From the NCBI GenBank assembly GCA_003427395.1, contig BFEA01000615.1:201646-243180 (forward strand): DNA of 41,535 nt. Direction: 5' to 3'. Shown here piece after piece: positions 29,219-40,459 of the stretch. The notes under the pieces are model-generated. The model was not told the origin of the DNA, did not search any database, and saw only the letters and a list, made by a program, of their open reading frames with translations. How positions within the stretch are numbered: the stretch's first letter is position 1; every line of letters starts with the position of its first letter. The stretch comes from Chara braunii (lineage: Eukaryota; Streptophyta; Charophyceae; Charales; Characeae). The translations under genes and the position numbers were made by a program.

Positions 29219-30795
29219 CAGGTTTCGACATATTGCTTGACATCTTTCATCATAGAGGGCCACCAAAACTTCTGTACTAAATTCGCTGATGTCTTTTTAT
29301 ACCCAAAATGACCAGTTGCATCATGACATTCGCCTAAAAACAAACTACGTAAAGACTCACTATCAGGTACACATAATCTTTTATTCCCTGCCTTCTCAAG
29401 GAACAACAAGCCATCTACCATCGTAAATTCATCCAAAGTCTTTTTGTCCTTTGCTTGGAATCTACGGATGATTTCTGACATGACTGGGTCTCCCTGATAG
29501 ACTTCCACCGGCGATCGAGTGAGTTCGTCAGATATGCCAAACTCAGTGACTAGCGCGCCCAGATAATCTGTCCTTCGTGATAGTGCATCAGCCACTTTGT
29601 TATACATACCCTTGATAGGATCAAGTTGATAGTCATACATGTCTATCACTTGAATCCATCTCTTGAGTGCGTCCGACAACACAGGCTGTGTCTTAATCCA
29701 GCGCAAAGTCTTATGGTCAGACCTCACATAGAAGAATCTTCCTAGGAGGTAGTGTCTCCAATGAACTAGCGCTCGGTGCCGGGCATAAAGATCTCTCTCA
29801 TAAGTGGACTTAGCTAACTTTTGAGAAGGCATCTTTTTACTCATGTACTCGATCGGTCTCAACTTGGGCCCTTCCTGTTGCGCAAGGACCACGCCTATGC
29901 CATATTGGCTAGCGTCTGTGGTCACAACGAATGGCTTGTCAGGATCCGGAAGCTTAAGAACTTCGTAGTGTGTCAGAGCATACTTCAATTTCTTGAAGCT
30001 TGCTTCACACTCTTTAGTCCACTCCCAAGGCGTGTCAAGTCGAGTTAGATCCGTTAATGGGGAAGCTATAGTACTATAGTTCTTTACAAACGGATGATAA
30101 TAGTCTGTCATCCCCCAAAACGATTTGACCTCAGTAACAGTCTGAGGTCTGGGCCAGTCACGTATGCTGGTCACCTTCGCATCTTCCGGCCTCAATCCAT
30201 CTGCTGAAATTTCATGACCCAAGTACAAGATCTTGGTGCGACCAAACTCGCATTTATCCAAGTTTACCTTGTACTGGTGCTGTCTTAGGAGACCTAGCAC
30301 TGTTTTCAAGTGCTCAGCGTGCTCCTCTACAGTCCTACTAAAGATAAGAATATCGTCGAGGTACACGACGATAAACTTGTCCAAGTACTCATGAAATATC
30401 CGATTCATCGCGTGCTGAAATGTACCAGGCGCATTGCATAGGCCAAAAGGCATCACCACAAACTCGTATAGACCGTACCTGGTCTGAAATGCGGTTTTGT
30501 GTTGCTCCTCAGGTCTAATGGCAATTTGATGGTATCCGGACTTCAAATTTATCTTAGTGAAGTACCGGCATCCCTGCACTCTATCCAAGAGGTCGTCAAT
30601 GCGGGGTAGGGGCTCCGCGTTCTTAACGATGATGGCATTGAGGCCCCTATAGTCAATGCACATACTTAATGGACCTCCCTTCTTTGGGACAAATAAGACT
30701 GGTGTACCGTAAGGGGAGGTACTAGGCTGTATCCATCCCTTCTCTGTGAGCTCCTTGAGCTGGCGGCGAAGCTCATCTAACTCCGCAGGAGACAT
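29149..30795 (-). pseudogene. Element C: reverse transcriptase, RNase H and integrase zinc finger
   Basis: A 548-codon open stretch. RT: MSPAELDELRRQLKELTEKG, VPKKGGPLSMCIDYRGLNAI, INLKSGYHQ, MPFGLCNAPGTFQ, the catalytic YLDD at 30352-30363, LGHEISADGL. RNase H: TTDASQYGIGVVLAQQ, STYERDLYARHRAL, VRSDHKTLRWIKTQ, NKVADALSRR. The integrase zinc finger keeps its H-H-C-C: CHDATGHFGYKKTS and CQVC. It ends in an altered frame (PRETKDSGSAW...). Upstream, TGA at about 30805 and TAG at about 30884 separate it from the protease. This is the least damaged pol in the window. Confidence 0.94.
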
Positions 30796-30882
30796 CCTAT
30801 AGATTCATCCTCTAGGCACCTTGCAACCTGGGACAACCTCTATCGCATGGACAACCTCCCTTTCTACCACACCTGTGGGCTC

Positions 30883-31823
30883 CTAAAAAAGGTCTGAATA
30901 TTGAGCGACGACTTTTTCTATCTCTGGCGGTGATTTAACGGCCTCCCCTTTCTCAGAGACAAAAACTAGATACATGCCCTCCTCTCGATTCTGCTTATAA
31001 TAGTTATAGAAGGATGAGGCACACATACACCCGTAGTTTTCTATTAGACTGCTAGCCTTATACTTCTGTGATCTAACAGTTCTACCATTGGGCAACTTGT
31101 GGATCAACACCTTTCTATCCCAGTCAAACTGAGGTTGCGAGACTTCGAGGTAGTACATGCCTAGTAGCATATCGAATGGCAGTTCGTCACTAACTAGGAA
31201 GGAGATCTTGTGGATCACTTCCCCTCCTCCATAGGAGAAGGTGCAGACTACGTCCTTGACATAGTCTTTGACTACCATTTGGTGCTTGTTGGCTAGCGTA
31301 GAAGCTACAGTTCTGCTAAGCCGCTGCACTTGGTCCCCTAAGCGCATCTATCCACACAAGCACGACTGATGAAACTTTGTGTAGAGCCTATGTCTGCGAA
31401 GGCGACAACCTTGCGGCCACCTACATCTACTTCTACCACGAAATGTTCACCCTTTGGACCGCAACTGATCATCGCCCAAGAGTCCCTGGGGTCCTTCCCT
31501 GACCACTCAGTCTCTAACTCTTCTAGGGCATCAGACACATCTCTCGAACAGAGCGTCGGTGGGTCTGAATGTGTCTGCGGGGCGATGTGTGGGTCACTAG
31601 CCTTGGCCAACGCCTGAAGTGGGGAAGGCAACGTTACCACTTCAGCACGAGTAAGAGCGGCTAACACTCCTACTGACCCGAGGTGTTTCCCTGTGAGCTG
31701 CTCGCAGAAGCACTCCCAAGATTTGAAGATAACCCCACCACCGTTGGTGAAGCTACCTTCGTGGTGACCTTCTTGCCGCGGCAAGTCCTGGATGTGTGGC
31801 CATAGTTGCCACAGTTCATGCAT
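30883..31823 (-). pseudogene. Element C: aspartic protease region
   Basis: Starts in the -1 frame relative to Gag through the GGGAAAC site (reads EQLTGKHLGSVGVLAALTRA). Spacer SDALEELETEWSGKDPRDSW, then protease core EHFVVEVDVGGRK and active site FADIGSTQSFIS (D-I-G-S-T at 31380-31394). A one-base loss near 31340 shifts the frame, after which the second half continues (VASTLANKHQMVVK, SDELPFDMLLGMYYLEVSQP) to a TAG at 30883. The Ile in place of catalytic Thr/Ser matches element B. Confidence 0.83.
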
Positions 31824-33583
31824 GTGCCCCTAGCAACTCGGTCCCTCCACACCTCGTAATCCAAACCAAGCTTTACCCATGCGGGTGTTCCTTGGTCTCC
31901 CTGACCCGTGGACCGTCCTACCTTCTTCTTCCTGGTCCCCCTAGCCTTTTCTTTGATGGGGGCCACGACTCCACCATCTGAAGTCTCACTAGCCCCATCC
32001 TGCTCTGTCAACTCCCCAAGGTCTGGGAAATCGTCAATCTCAGTCGTTTGACGATCGTGGTCAACGAACATTAACTGACCCTTCTTCTTCCAGTCTTGGG
32101 GTAGTCTCTTCCTACCATCATGAGATGCCTTATGCGCAGACCCCAGCTTTGCCTCTATGTCCAGAGCTTTTTGACTAAAAGAAGCGAAGGTGTGTTGTTC
32201 GACATAGGCCTCATCAACCAGCTTGGTCCTTACCTCTGCAGGTAGGCACCTTAGGTAATCCGTCAGGAGAACCTGCTGGTCAAAACGCACACCAGGTACC
32301 ACGAGAAGGCGTTCTACGGTGTCTGTAAGCTCTCTAACATCCTTGAACCTGCGGGAACAAAGGTTGTTGATAGCATCGGTGGCCTTTTGAGCCCCTTGCG
32401 GGTCATGCCACATGTTGTAGACGGACCGTACAAACTGCTCCAATGCCTGAGCCTACGCCCAGGCATCGAAATCCTGACCGTAGCCCTGTTGCTGCACTAG
32501 GCCATTCAACCAGCGAGCTGCTGACCCTTCTAGAAAAGAGGCAGCCACAACAACTTCTTGCTCTGGCCTTGTGAGCTTGTGCCTCACATAAGTAGGCACA
32601 GTCCTCACCCAGGTGTCCAAGTCCTCCTCCTTCTTTCTATCTCCAGAGAAGGGTTTGGGACTCATTAGGGGTATCTTAGGCATCCACTGCATAGGCTGCA
32701 TGGGTCCAGGGGCGTGCTGCATCGGCTGCATAGCCACTGAAACAGGCTGTTGCACACTAACCTGGGTCTGGCTTGACAGTGGGACTGTAGCTACCATTGT
32801 CGTGGATGGTACGGCCGAGACTCTTTGAACCGGACCACTAGATGCTGCTAAACCACCTGGAGGGGGCATGCCAAACATTGGAGAAAAGGTTTGTCTTGTG
32901 GGTCGCGGCATCGTTGAAGGACCCGCGCCTGCAGGGGGAACTACAGCAAACTGCGGCTGCCTCATCACTGGACGAGGAGCCTGGAGTGCATCCAGAATTT
33001 GTTTCTGGCCTGCCACTAGATCAGTCAACAGTTCCTGTTGAACTGTCTGCGCTTCTGCTATAGATAGGACAGCATTACGCAGCACGCGTCCCGCAGGCTC
33101 TAATGTCGCCTCATCTAGGTCCTCTAGTCTGCCTAGTTCCTCCATCCTACTCTCTAATCTGGCCTTCCTCATGATTGCTTTTCTTCTCCTCTTTGATGCT
33201 TCGTCCAACTGCCGTCGTAACCCATTCTGAAGTTCTTCCGCTTTTTGAATTTCTATGTCCTCAGGTGTGAGTATAGTCGGTTGGCTGACTTGCAAGCCAA
33301 CAGATTAACTAACTGTGCCCGATCCACCTTGTCAAGCCCCTGACGAAGAAGACTGGGAGGTGGACTGCGATGTCGAAGAGGCGGTAGTCATTGCAGCCGC
33401 TAAGCTGGCTGCAGCGTCCCTATTCCTTCTCGCCGCTGCTATCTCCCTAGCTTCCCTTCGTAGTCTCCTCTCCTCTCCTGGACCTAACTCCAAGAAAGTC
33501 AAAGGTTGACTAAGAGCGGTTCTCCGTGTGATCCTAATGGGTTTCACTAGCCTTTGCTCCTCCTCACCGCTGTCTTCACTCAT
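31670..33583 (-). pseudogene. Element C: Gag, with three in-frame stops
   Basis: The whole Gag can be followed. N-terminus MSEDSGEEEQRLVKPIRITR and basic/Ala-Ser stretch (33583-33332), TGA and TAA at about 33332 and 33300, then a helical Glu/Arg-rich part (IEIQKAEELQNGLRRQLDEA), a Pro/Met/Gln-rich linker with repeated MQPMQ, and the capsid-like block PLMSPKPFSGDRKKEEDLDT...AARWLNGLV. TAG at 32453, then MWHDPQGAQKATDAINNL and LPAEVRTKLVDEAYVEQHTF to the zinc knuckle CMNCGNYGHTSRTC (about 31820-31779). It ends at TAG 31670. Length is about 640 codons. This is the reference for what is missing from B. Confidence 0.85.
31685..31691 (-). promoter_or_regulatory. Element C: -1 ribosomal frameshift slippery site GGGAAAC
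   Basis: The minus strand reads CA G GGA AAC in the Gag frame, five codons before the Gag TAG (31670-31672). The protease frame is exactly -1. Same heptamer and register as in element B. Confidence 0.75.
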
Positions 33584-34848
33584 GAGCTACGGTGTGTGTG
33601 ATCTAAACTAGAACTCACACTGAATGCTACCTTAGCGTGACACACAGCCGTCTGTGATATACAACTATTATCGGTCGGCGGGAACAGAAACAATTAGGTG
33701 ATATAGTCACAACTAATGTCAGGTCCTACATGATATATCACATCTATTTTTAGATTAGTCTAATACAGATCACTTTACAACAAAGAGTCTAGTCTGTCTG
33801 TAACTGTCTGTCAGTTGTCAGCAAAGTCTGTAACAACTAACTAATCAAAGATAGAAATAACATCTCCTGCTGGAGATGTATACTGGATGGCAGATTGATA
33901 GTTGATTGCCACTGTGAACAGTTACCGGAATCCCCCCCCCCCCTGTATCCTTCTTGAGTAGTCACTTTGTGTCAACGTTCCTGAGCATCTGGTTGAGCAG
34001 CGTGTTTGAAGGTGTGCAATCCGGCCCACCCCTGTGCCCCAAGTCATTGCCGAACATGCCAGCCAGTCCACTCTTATTTACCCTCGTACGGAACGAGCCT
34101 TACACCCGGTTGATCTGGCTGATCAGGAGGGATTTAAGGAGAGCCCCCATCTCCTCAGGAATTACTTAACGTCGCAGACAGGACGACGATCACAACCAGA
34201 TTCAATCTGAGTCCCCAACCAGAAATATTTATAGACGGTCTGGTATGCGTCTCATAAAAGGCTGGCATGCCCTGCACGACCTCTATTGTGCAAGCAGCGG
34301 TACCAAGGACTTGCTGCCCAAGCATGCGTGTACTAGTCCCAGCGGGTTGGCATGGTGACCGTGACCCGAGTGCTTCGTCCAGGGCCCTTCAGAGGCTTCT
34401 CCCGTCTCCCACCAACTTGCTGCCCAGGAAGAATGTCGACTCTCAAGGTTGAGCGCTCGCGACACCTCACATCGGGAGGACTCTCAAGACAAAACTCAGT
34501 TCCTCACGATAAGAAGAGATGAAGAGGGTAGATAAGGAAGAGAGCAACGTACCTCTTAAATGCTGCCCCCAACCGCAGATTTCTCACCGGCAACCTGATG
34601 TGCAATTATGATGACCGGTCTTTGCCTCAGCACAACCAACAACAGAATGCGGTTCCACCTCGGCTTAATATGCCACATCAGCGAGTTCTCATCATCCAGC
34701 ATACATCCCGTATGTCACCACATAGCTCCCTGGCGCGGCCACACAACTCTGGGCCGCCTAATGTTCAACGCCAATGCCGTATCACTGCCCCACACCTCGT
34801 GCGAAGCACCAATAGCTATTGCGAAGAACCAATGAAGCGCAATATGAA
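33584..34848 (-). other. Element C: untranslated leader with upstream ORF and TATA-like box
   Basis: Homologous to the B and F leaders. It contains the six-codon upstream ORF at 34333-34353 (minus strand ATG CCA ACC ... TAG), a TATAAATA box at about 34228-34235, and the GCACAGGGGTGGGCC block near 34020-34035. A run of 11 Cs lies near 33932-33942. No protein is evident. Confidence 0.65.
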
Positions 34849-34863
34849 CCAGCTCCGATACCA
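34849..34863 (-). promoter_or_regulatory. Element C: primer binding site, initiator tRNA-Met type
   Basis: The minus strand reads TGGTATCGGAGCTGG, three bases after the 5' LTR end. Confidence 0.9.
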
Positions 34864-34866
34864 AAT

Positions 34867-35893
34867 TGCAAGGAAAATAAGCAACAGCGAGATGACAATT
34901 CCAGATCACACCATCACATTGAAAGCCAAATAGTCACACCGTGTCCAGAGAGCAGCATTGCACCAATAATACACCAATGGAGGTTCATAGCACTGAAAAC
35001 AAATGTTCATGGAGAGCAAACTCTCTCCTCCCAACACAAGAGTCCAGTTCCTTCACACTCACACTTGGCGCTCAGCGCCCAGCCTACTCCTACACAGCTA
35101 CTANAGACTANAAAAAGACAATGCAACTGTTGACATCAGCNGCAGTCCGAAGTACTTGAAGATGTTGCCCATGCAGACCATCGCCAATACAAGGTAAGTG
35201 CCCTCACATCATCATCATCATCATCCTTCACCTATCCCCTGACTACACCCACACCTGTCCTCTCTTTCACCCNAAGACCACCCCNGCGCTTCACTGTAGT
35301 CCAAGCCCACCAGCTATGGTGGCTGGGCTATGGCGCTGCCNTCAGCNGCGCCCTCCTCCTCNGCACGACCGCACGTGCTGCACCTCGCCTCTCAGCGCCA
35401 GCCAGCAGCCGCGAGCCTTTGCTCCAGCAGCGCTGCCGCTAGCATGCGAGTGCCTGAATGAGGCTGCCTGGCCAGAGCTCTTTCCTTTATGGAAAGAACT
35501 GGCCTGCTCGAGCAGCCAGGCTGGCTGGCCTGGGCCCAGAAGCTTCTGGAAGGCCCCAGGAGGCTGCCTGGATGTAGCAGCTACTGGGCTGCTGGGCCTC
35601 GTTCGGTTGGGCGCCCAACTGTCTCTGTATGAGGCTGCGAATCACGCCCAGGGCCTGCATTCTTTGGAAAGGCCCGGAAGGCCGTGGAAATGTCTTTGTT
35701 GCTCGGCCTGTGTTTCTCTCAACCAACTGGCGCGTCGCAACTGCCTGGACTCCAAATATGAAATTGACAGTCGAGGGCCTCTTGCAAAAAGCCAGGCCCG
35801 CCTTCACTTAGGGCGGGCACCTGCGCCTTCACTTAGGGCGGGTAAGGCTGCAAACAGGGCCCCTAAGGCCTGCCAAGGACCCAGATCCTCGCA
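34867..35893 (-). repeat. Element C: 5' LTR
   Basis: The minus strand runs from TGCGAGGATC (35893) to CCTTGCA (34867), 1,027 bp. It matches the 3' LTR apart from a few substitutions, several Ns (35104-35362) and a tandem duplication that gives it two copies of the conserved hairpin block (35797-35817 and 35823-35842). Confidence 0.93.
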
Positions 35894-35897
35894 TCTA

Positions 35898-36331
35898 TAC
35901 TAGTCTATAGCAAACAACATGAAGCAAAATAACACCCTCCCTTTTATTTCTTCTTGCAGCCACATGCAAGACTTGCCACGTTGATTGTGGTTGAGCGCAA
36001 ACATCCCCGTGTGCCATAGCGCTCCACTTGCAGGCTATGAAAGGAGGCAGAGTCAGTAGTTCATATCTAGTTAGGACCACTCTGCTCTGCTGACGGACAT
36101 GACTTATTCAACGCCATTGAAGATACTCGTAGTGAAGAACTCGCTGCGAAGACTCAAGCTCATCGTGAAAGGGGATCACTGGGAATAGCCAGCCCTTGGT
36201 TGAACCCCAACCGTGTCTCTGATACGCAGCTGAACGGAATACTCGTGAACGTGAGATGCTGGTGGGATAATTGCCTGGACGGGCGAGCCATGCTTGCAAG
36301 AATGTTTTCTTTTTAATAAAGTGGATTGATG
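35898..36331. other. No recognisable gene
   Basis: Flank of element C. A minus-strand open frame of 91 codons (36108-36383) overlaps the tRNA relic and has no motif I recognise. Some of this stretch could be further mitochondrial DNA given its neighbour, but I cannot show it. Confidence 0.4.
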
Positions 36332-36384
36332 GTGGAAATAGCTTAATGGTAGAGTATAGCCAAGGCTTAGGTTGAGGGCTCAAG
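36332..36384 (+). pseudogene. trnG: Mitochondrial tRNA-Gly(GCC) relic
   Basis: GTGGAAATAGCTTAATGG, then TAGAGTATAGCC, AAGGCTTAGG and TTGAGGGCTCAAG follow the plant mitochondrial trnG(GCC) sequence as I remember it: acceptor 5' strand, D arm (AGCTTAATGGTAGAG), anticodon stem halves and T arm. Five bases including the anticodon (TTGCC) are missing between the stem halves, and the 3' acceptor strand is lost. It cannot be a working tRNA. The match is to the mitochondrial rather than the plastid trnG. Confidence 0.7.
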
Positions 36385-38349
36385 GAAATGATATACTACT
36401 GTTCATTTTTCCTCAGATTTTCAGCTTAAAAGGATGCTCATTCGTAGCCGTAGTCGTACACAAGGGGATGGAGGAATGAAAGGGGTCAAGGTGAGTATTG
36501 AGTTCTACAGTAAGCGACGGAGGGTGAAGGGAGAAGGGGAAGAAGAGAGAAGTGGAGGGTCAAGGAATAGAACAGAGGAAAGAAACAGTTCACGGGGTTG
36601 TCAATACTCACCGCTGGAGCAGACTACTACAGAATAGCCAGAGGCCAGTCAGTGCTTGCGTTGCAGGGATATTTGAGTTGAGGAGCAGGCGCTGCCTATG
36701 GTAAGATGCCACTTCCACAAACTGGACAGGACACGTTCTGATGTGGACTGTGGAGGCGCTGCATCTAATTCTCGCAATTGCAGTTGCTGCACCCAATGGC
36801 ACGGCCTAAACAGATGCCACAGGCATGGCTCCTATATGATCAGAAACACAGCGGCACGTCGACCTCAATTTTATTGGCATTGCCCTTCTAGCCCATCTAC
36901 AAATAGGACATGCCATGCCACGGTGTCGTACGTGAGTACAATGCTGCCCGTTATCAAAGGTATAAAAACAAAAACTTCCATGGGCTAGCTGAATCTCAGG
37001 TGCGCCATCAAAGTGCGGCATTGGGCAGGTTTCTTGGATTTCTGTGCCCAATACCCTATAGCCAGGCAATGACCGTGCCTGATCCAAAGCAAGGATGTCC
37101 AGTTGTTGCAAGATCTGGTCTGCAACAGCTCACCCTGGTGACGATAACATTCAGTACAGAGCACTGGAGGTGGTTCATGTGAGAGTCTATTTTCCACCTC
37201 AGGCTGCTGTGTCTGTTGCTCATCTAACAAGGGGAGAGGAAATTTGATCATCAGTGCAGCCAGAGGATGCCCGATGTTGCATGTGGGGGACACGATGAAC
37301 TGAGAGCACGTTGCGGATGATGGCATCGTGGACAGGGCATGCAGTAGAGGCACATACTTTCCATGACAGGTTCCTGGAAACATTGACAATGCATCGCATA
37401 TTGCTGACATGCCAGCGGGAAAGCAGGATGACGTTCGCAGTTGTTTAAGCGTGGCATGTCAAGGCCATGACAGCAAGCAATACAGGGGGGGGGGGATAAG
37501 TGCAAGAGAATGGGTCACAGATTTTGCGGAAGAATCTGGAAGTGACCATACCTTCACAGTGTTGGGAGCAGAGTGTGTCATGTGCGTGCTAACCAGAATG
37601 TATGTGTGTGGAGACACAATGGCATGGTACAGCCATCGTCCTCCGGAGGGACCCCTTCACCAGCCACAGCAGAATCTGTCCAATCTACACAGGGAAGGGA
37701 CGCTGCCCGGCCATGTTCAGGGGAGGGGCGAGGGTCAGCCACATTGTTCTCTGGAGGCTTGCGAGTGCACATCCACATATTGTTCCTGATTGACCAGCCA
37801 GACGAAGTGGGATTCTGCAACTCAGTGATTCCCACCGTGCGCACCCTACCACCATTATCCCACAGGGTCCATGAATTGTCCACAAAGGTAACAGCACTGA
37901 AATGACCTGTACAACTATTCGGGTCCATGTCAGGCAGATCGTTTTCTGGTGCGGGCTGGAGTTGCAGTCGTCTATCCAGCGGGCAATGTCTACTAAATCA
38001 GAAACAGTATAAGTGCTGCAATTGTAAGCGAGGACACACACATTAATGGCATAGCATGCACAGTGGCCTCACTGTACCACCATTCTGCAGACTGCGCGGT
38101 AGGGGTACGTTCATTCCGTTCTTGACTGTTCCTGTCAGGTTCCTCTGGCTGTATTAACTCCATTGGCTCTGGCATTCGTCCCAGAGAGATATCATCTCCA
38201 GTTGGGGGCACCATCAAATGACCCGAGGGTGGATCATTGTCAGTTGGAGCGGGGGAACAATCGGGGCAAGTGGGTGGGTCAGAAGCGGAAGCTGATAAGC
38301 CGCACTTGTACTCCGAGTGGCTGTTAGTCACACAAATGCGACAAAGGTG
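36385..38349. other. No recognisable gene; Cys/His-rich minus-strand frames
   Basis: Nearly 2 kb without a feature I can name. Between about 38331 and 36806 on the minus strand a series of overlapping open frames (60-140 codons, shifting frame) has many Cys, His and Trp, for example CLYCMPCPRC and NSCTGHFSAVTFVDNSWTLW. This could be a decayed gene or transposase, but no domain is identifiable. A CpG-poor G/T segment leads into the (GT)n tract. Confidence 0.4.
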
Positions 38350-38356
38350 GGTGTGT

Positions 38357-38440
<84 letters not shown>
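38350..38440. repeat. (GT)n microsatellite
   Basis: About 90 nt of GT repeats with interruptions (GGGT near 38356 and TATG at 38398-38402). Confidence 0.97.
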
Positions 38441-38442
<2 letters not shown>

Positions 38443-38797
38443 TTTCTCAGATAAATTATGCTAACTGCCAACAAGTCTGAATAAGATGGGGAGGAGGAGC
38501 ATGGGGGTGAAGTGTGAGCAAGTGAGAGGAGGGAGATGGTTGTCAGCTCTTTCAACTCCCTGCCCCTGCCCCCCTGGAAACTGGGCTCCTGCATTCTGCA
38601 AGATAGTTGGTATGCTGGTTTCAGGTTCAGCACAACTGGGGTCAGCAATTTTGAAAAAGAAAAAAAAGGAGAAAGTGCAAAACCAGAAGAAATCCGGGAA
38701 GACAAACAAACCAAACAGAGAAAAAGAAACGAGGAGCACATACTGCTGCTTCATCGGCTCACCATAAATTGGGAAGCCGATGAAATTGGCTGTATAT
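38441..38797. other. No recognisable gene
   Basis: Short spacer before element D with an A-rich stretch (about 38652-38725). The four bases next to the LTR are ATAT, the candidate target site of D; its partner lies outside the window. Confidence 0.45.
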
Positions 38798-39841
38798 TGC
38801 AAGGAACATGAATGTGGACGAAGAAAAGAAATTCCAATCGCAAATTACACTGAAGTCCGAGTAGTCAAAGCAAGAGCAGATAACACATTGGAACCGAGCA
38901 ATCATCCATTTGAGAACGATACAGCAAAAGTCGTGAGTCAATGCCCAAGCCCAATCGGGCAACACCAACAACATAACCCGAAGTAGCTTTCTCTCTTGAA
39001 TGGCGCCAGGCGCCCTATCTACTCCACTGCCTATCCTACGACTACAGTCGTGGAAGCAACCAGACGACTTGACGACCAGCTAGTGATGACGTCAACACCA
39101 ATGCCGACCTCCTCTTCCACCAGGTACGTCACTCTCTCCTGTCCCTCACTCTCCCTTGTTATCCCACACAGCGCCCTTCACTTCCCGAAGAACCACCTTC
39201 GCCCTCACCTCCTCCAGCGCCCTCATGCAGCCTGGCTATGGCTGCCAGCGCCCTGCGCCCAGGCTGCGCTCTACTGCTTAGCCCCAGCCTGCCTTCTCAG
39301 CCTAGCGCAGCGCAGCAAACTCGCAATGCAGCAGCGTGCCGGCCTTGCTCGCAATGGCCAAGATCCCTGCCCACTCGCCCGCTCTGCCTATATGCCAGTG
39401 TTGCGTGTGGGCGGCCTCCCTTGAGCCTGCGCCTGGGCCCCAGTACCTGTACCCAGGCCCAATGCGGTTGGGGCCCATGTAATACAGTTGCGCCCCTTTC
39501 ATCAAGGCCTGCGTCCAGATTCAGATAGTGGACCGGTTTCCCATTGGCATTTTCGGCCTCTATGTCCAGTATGCAACGTCGGCTTCACGTTTATGCGCCC
39601 AGGGCCTAACCAATTCTGGGGCCCTGGTCCTCCTGCATGTGCAGAGATCAGGTACTTGGTGCACTCCAACCAACTGGCGTGCGGCAACTGTATGGACCCC
39701 ACTTCGTGAAATGTTGAACAAAAGGGGCTCTCGTTGATTTGCTGGCCCGCCTTCACTTAGGGCGGGCACGAGGCTTGCTGGGGGCCTTAGCCCAGAACAT
39801 GTACATCAGGGCAAGGCCCCTTTGAGGGCTCAACCCTCACA
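38798..39841 (-). repeat. Element D: 3' LTR
   Basis: The minus strand runs from TGTGAGGGTT (39841) to ATGTTCCTTGCA (38798), 1,044 bp. It aligns with the B LTRs, including the hairpin at 39746-39766 and the CGCCAGTTGGTTGGAGTGCA block. Confidence 0.9.
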
Positions 39842-39855
39842 TTCCATCCCCCTTA
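39842..39855 (-). promoter_or_regulatory. Element D: polypurine tract
   Basis: The minus strand reads TAAGGGGGATGGAA immediately before the LTR start, the same as in B. Confidence 0.88.
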
Positions 39856-39877
39856 GCAAGCCTCGTGCCGGAGATGC

Positions 39878-40459
39878 TTACTTCGCAGGTGACTTCCCCT
39901 TTAGTTGTCTTTCATATTCAGCGACCACCTGAGGAGCTGTTTCAACCAGTTCCTCTCTGGTGAACCACCGATCTTCTTTCGGATCTGTGTGATGCCTGAA
40001 TCTGACTCTGTATTCTCTTCTGGGTTTAGGAGGTCTTCCTCGGCCCAGAGGTCTTGGAACAGGCATGTCTCTGTGTTCCAGAATGTCGTCGATGTCCACG
40101 TGGCCATCCATGGTTGGGGGCAGCATTGATCTCTGTGAAGGAAATTGATCTGTCTCAGCGAAAGGTGCAAGCTTTGAGGCGTGAAAAACTGGGTAAGTGC
40201 GCAGGTAACCAGGGATACGGATAATATAGGAAGGGTCATCCAAATCATCCTCAACTATGTCTAAAACTTCCCAAGGACCGAAGTACTGTGGCATAAGTTT
40301 TCTAGAGATGTCGAATTTCTGTCCTAGCTCACTAGCCTTCACCCAGACACGTTCCCCTACCTGAAATGTGGATTGTCGATGGTGTTTGTTCTCAGAGGCA
40401 ATCATTGCTTCCTGAGACTTCTTAATGTGCTCGACAGCTTGCTGCAGCAGTTTCTCGTA
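39878..40459 (-). pseudogene. Element D: integrase C-terminus and chromodomain-like tail
   Basis: After an in-frame TAG at about 40461 (Gln in C), the frame continues IASENKHHRQSTFQVGERVW, SRKLMPQYFGPWEVLDIVED, then VDIDDILEHRDMPVPRPLGR and YRVRFRHHTDPKEDRWFTRE. This is the same chromodomain-like tail with F-x-H-H. It ends at TAA 39878-39880. Confidence 0.82.

Larger units (their letters stand above)
26974..35893 (-). mobile_element. Element C: structurally complete Ty3/gypsy chromovirus
   Basis: 8,920 bp on the minus strand, flanked by TCTA at 26970-26973 and 35894-35897. In its own orientation: 5' LTR, PBS, leader, Gag, slippery site, protease, RT, RNase H, integrase, chromodomain-like tail, PPT and 3' LTR. 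The LTRs differ by only about a dozen or so substitutions by eye plus a 25-26 bp duplication, so insertion was recent compared with B. Gag has three in-frame stops and Pol a few stops and one-to-two-base indels, so it is probably not autonomous unless some are sequencing errors. Confidence 0.93.
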
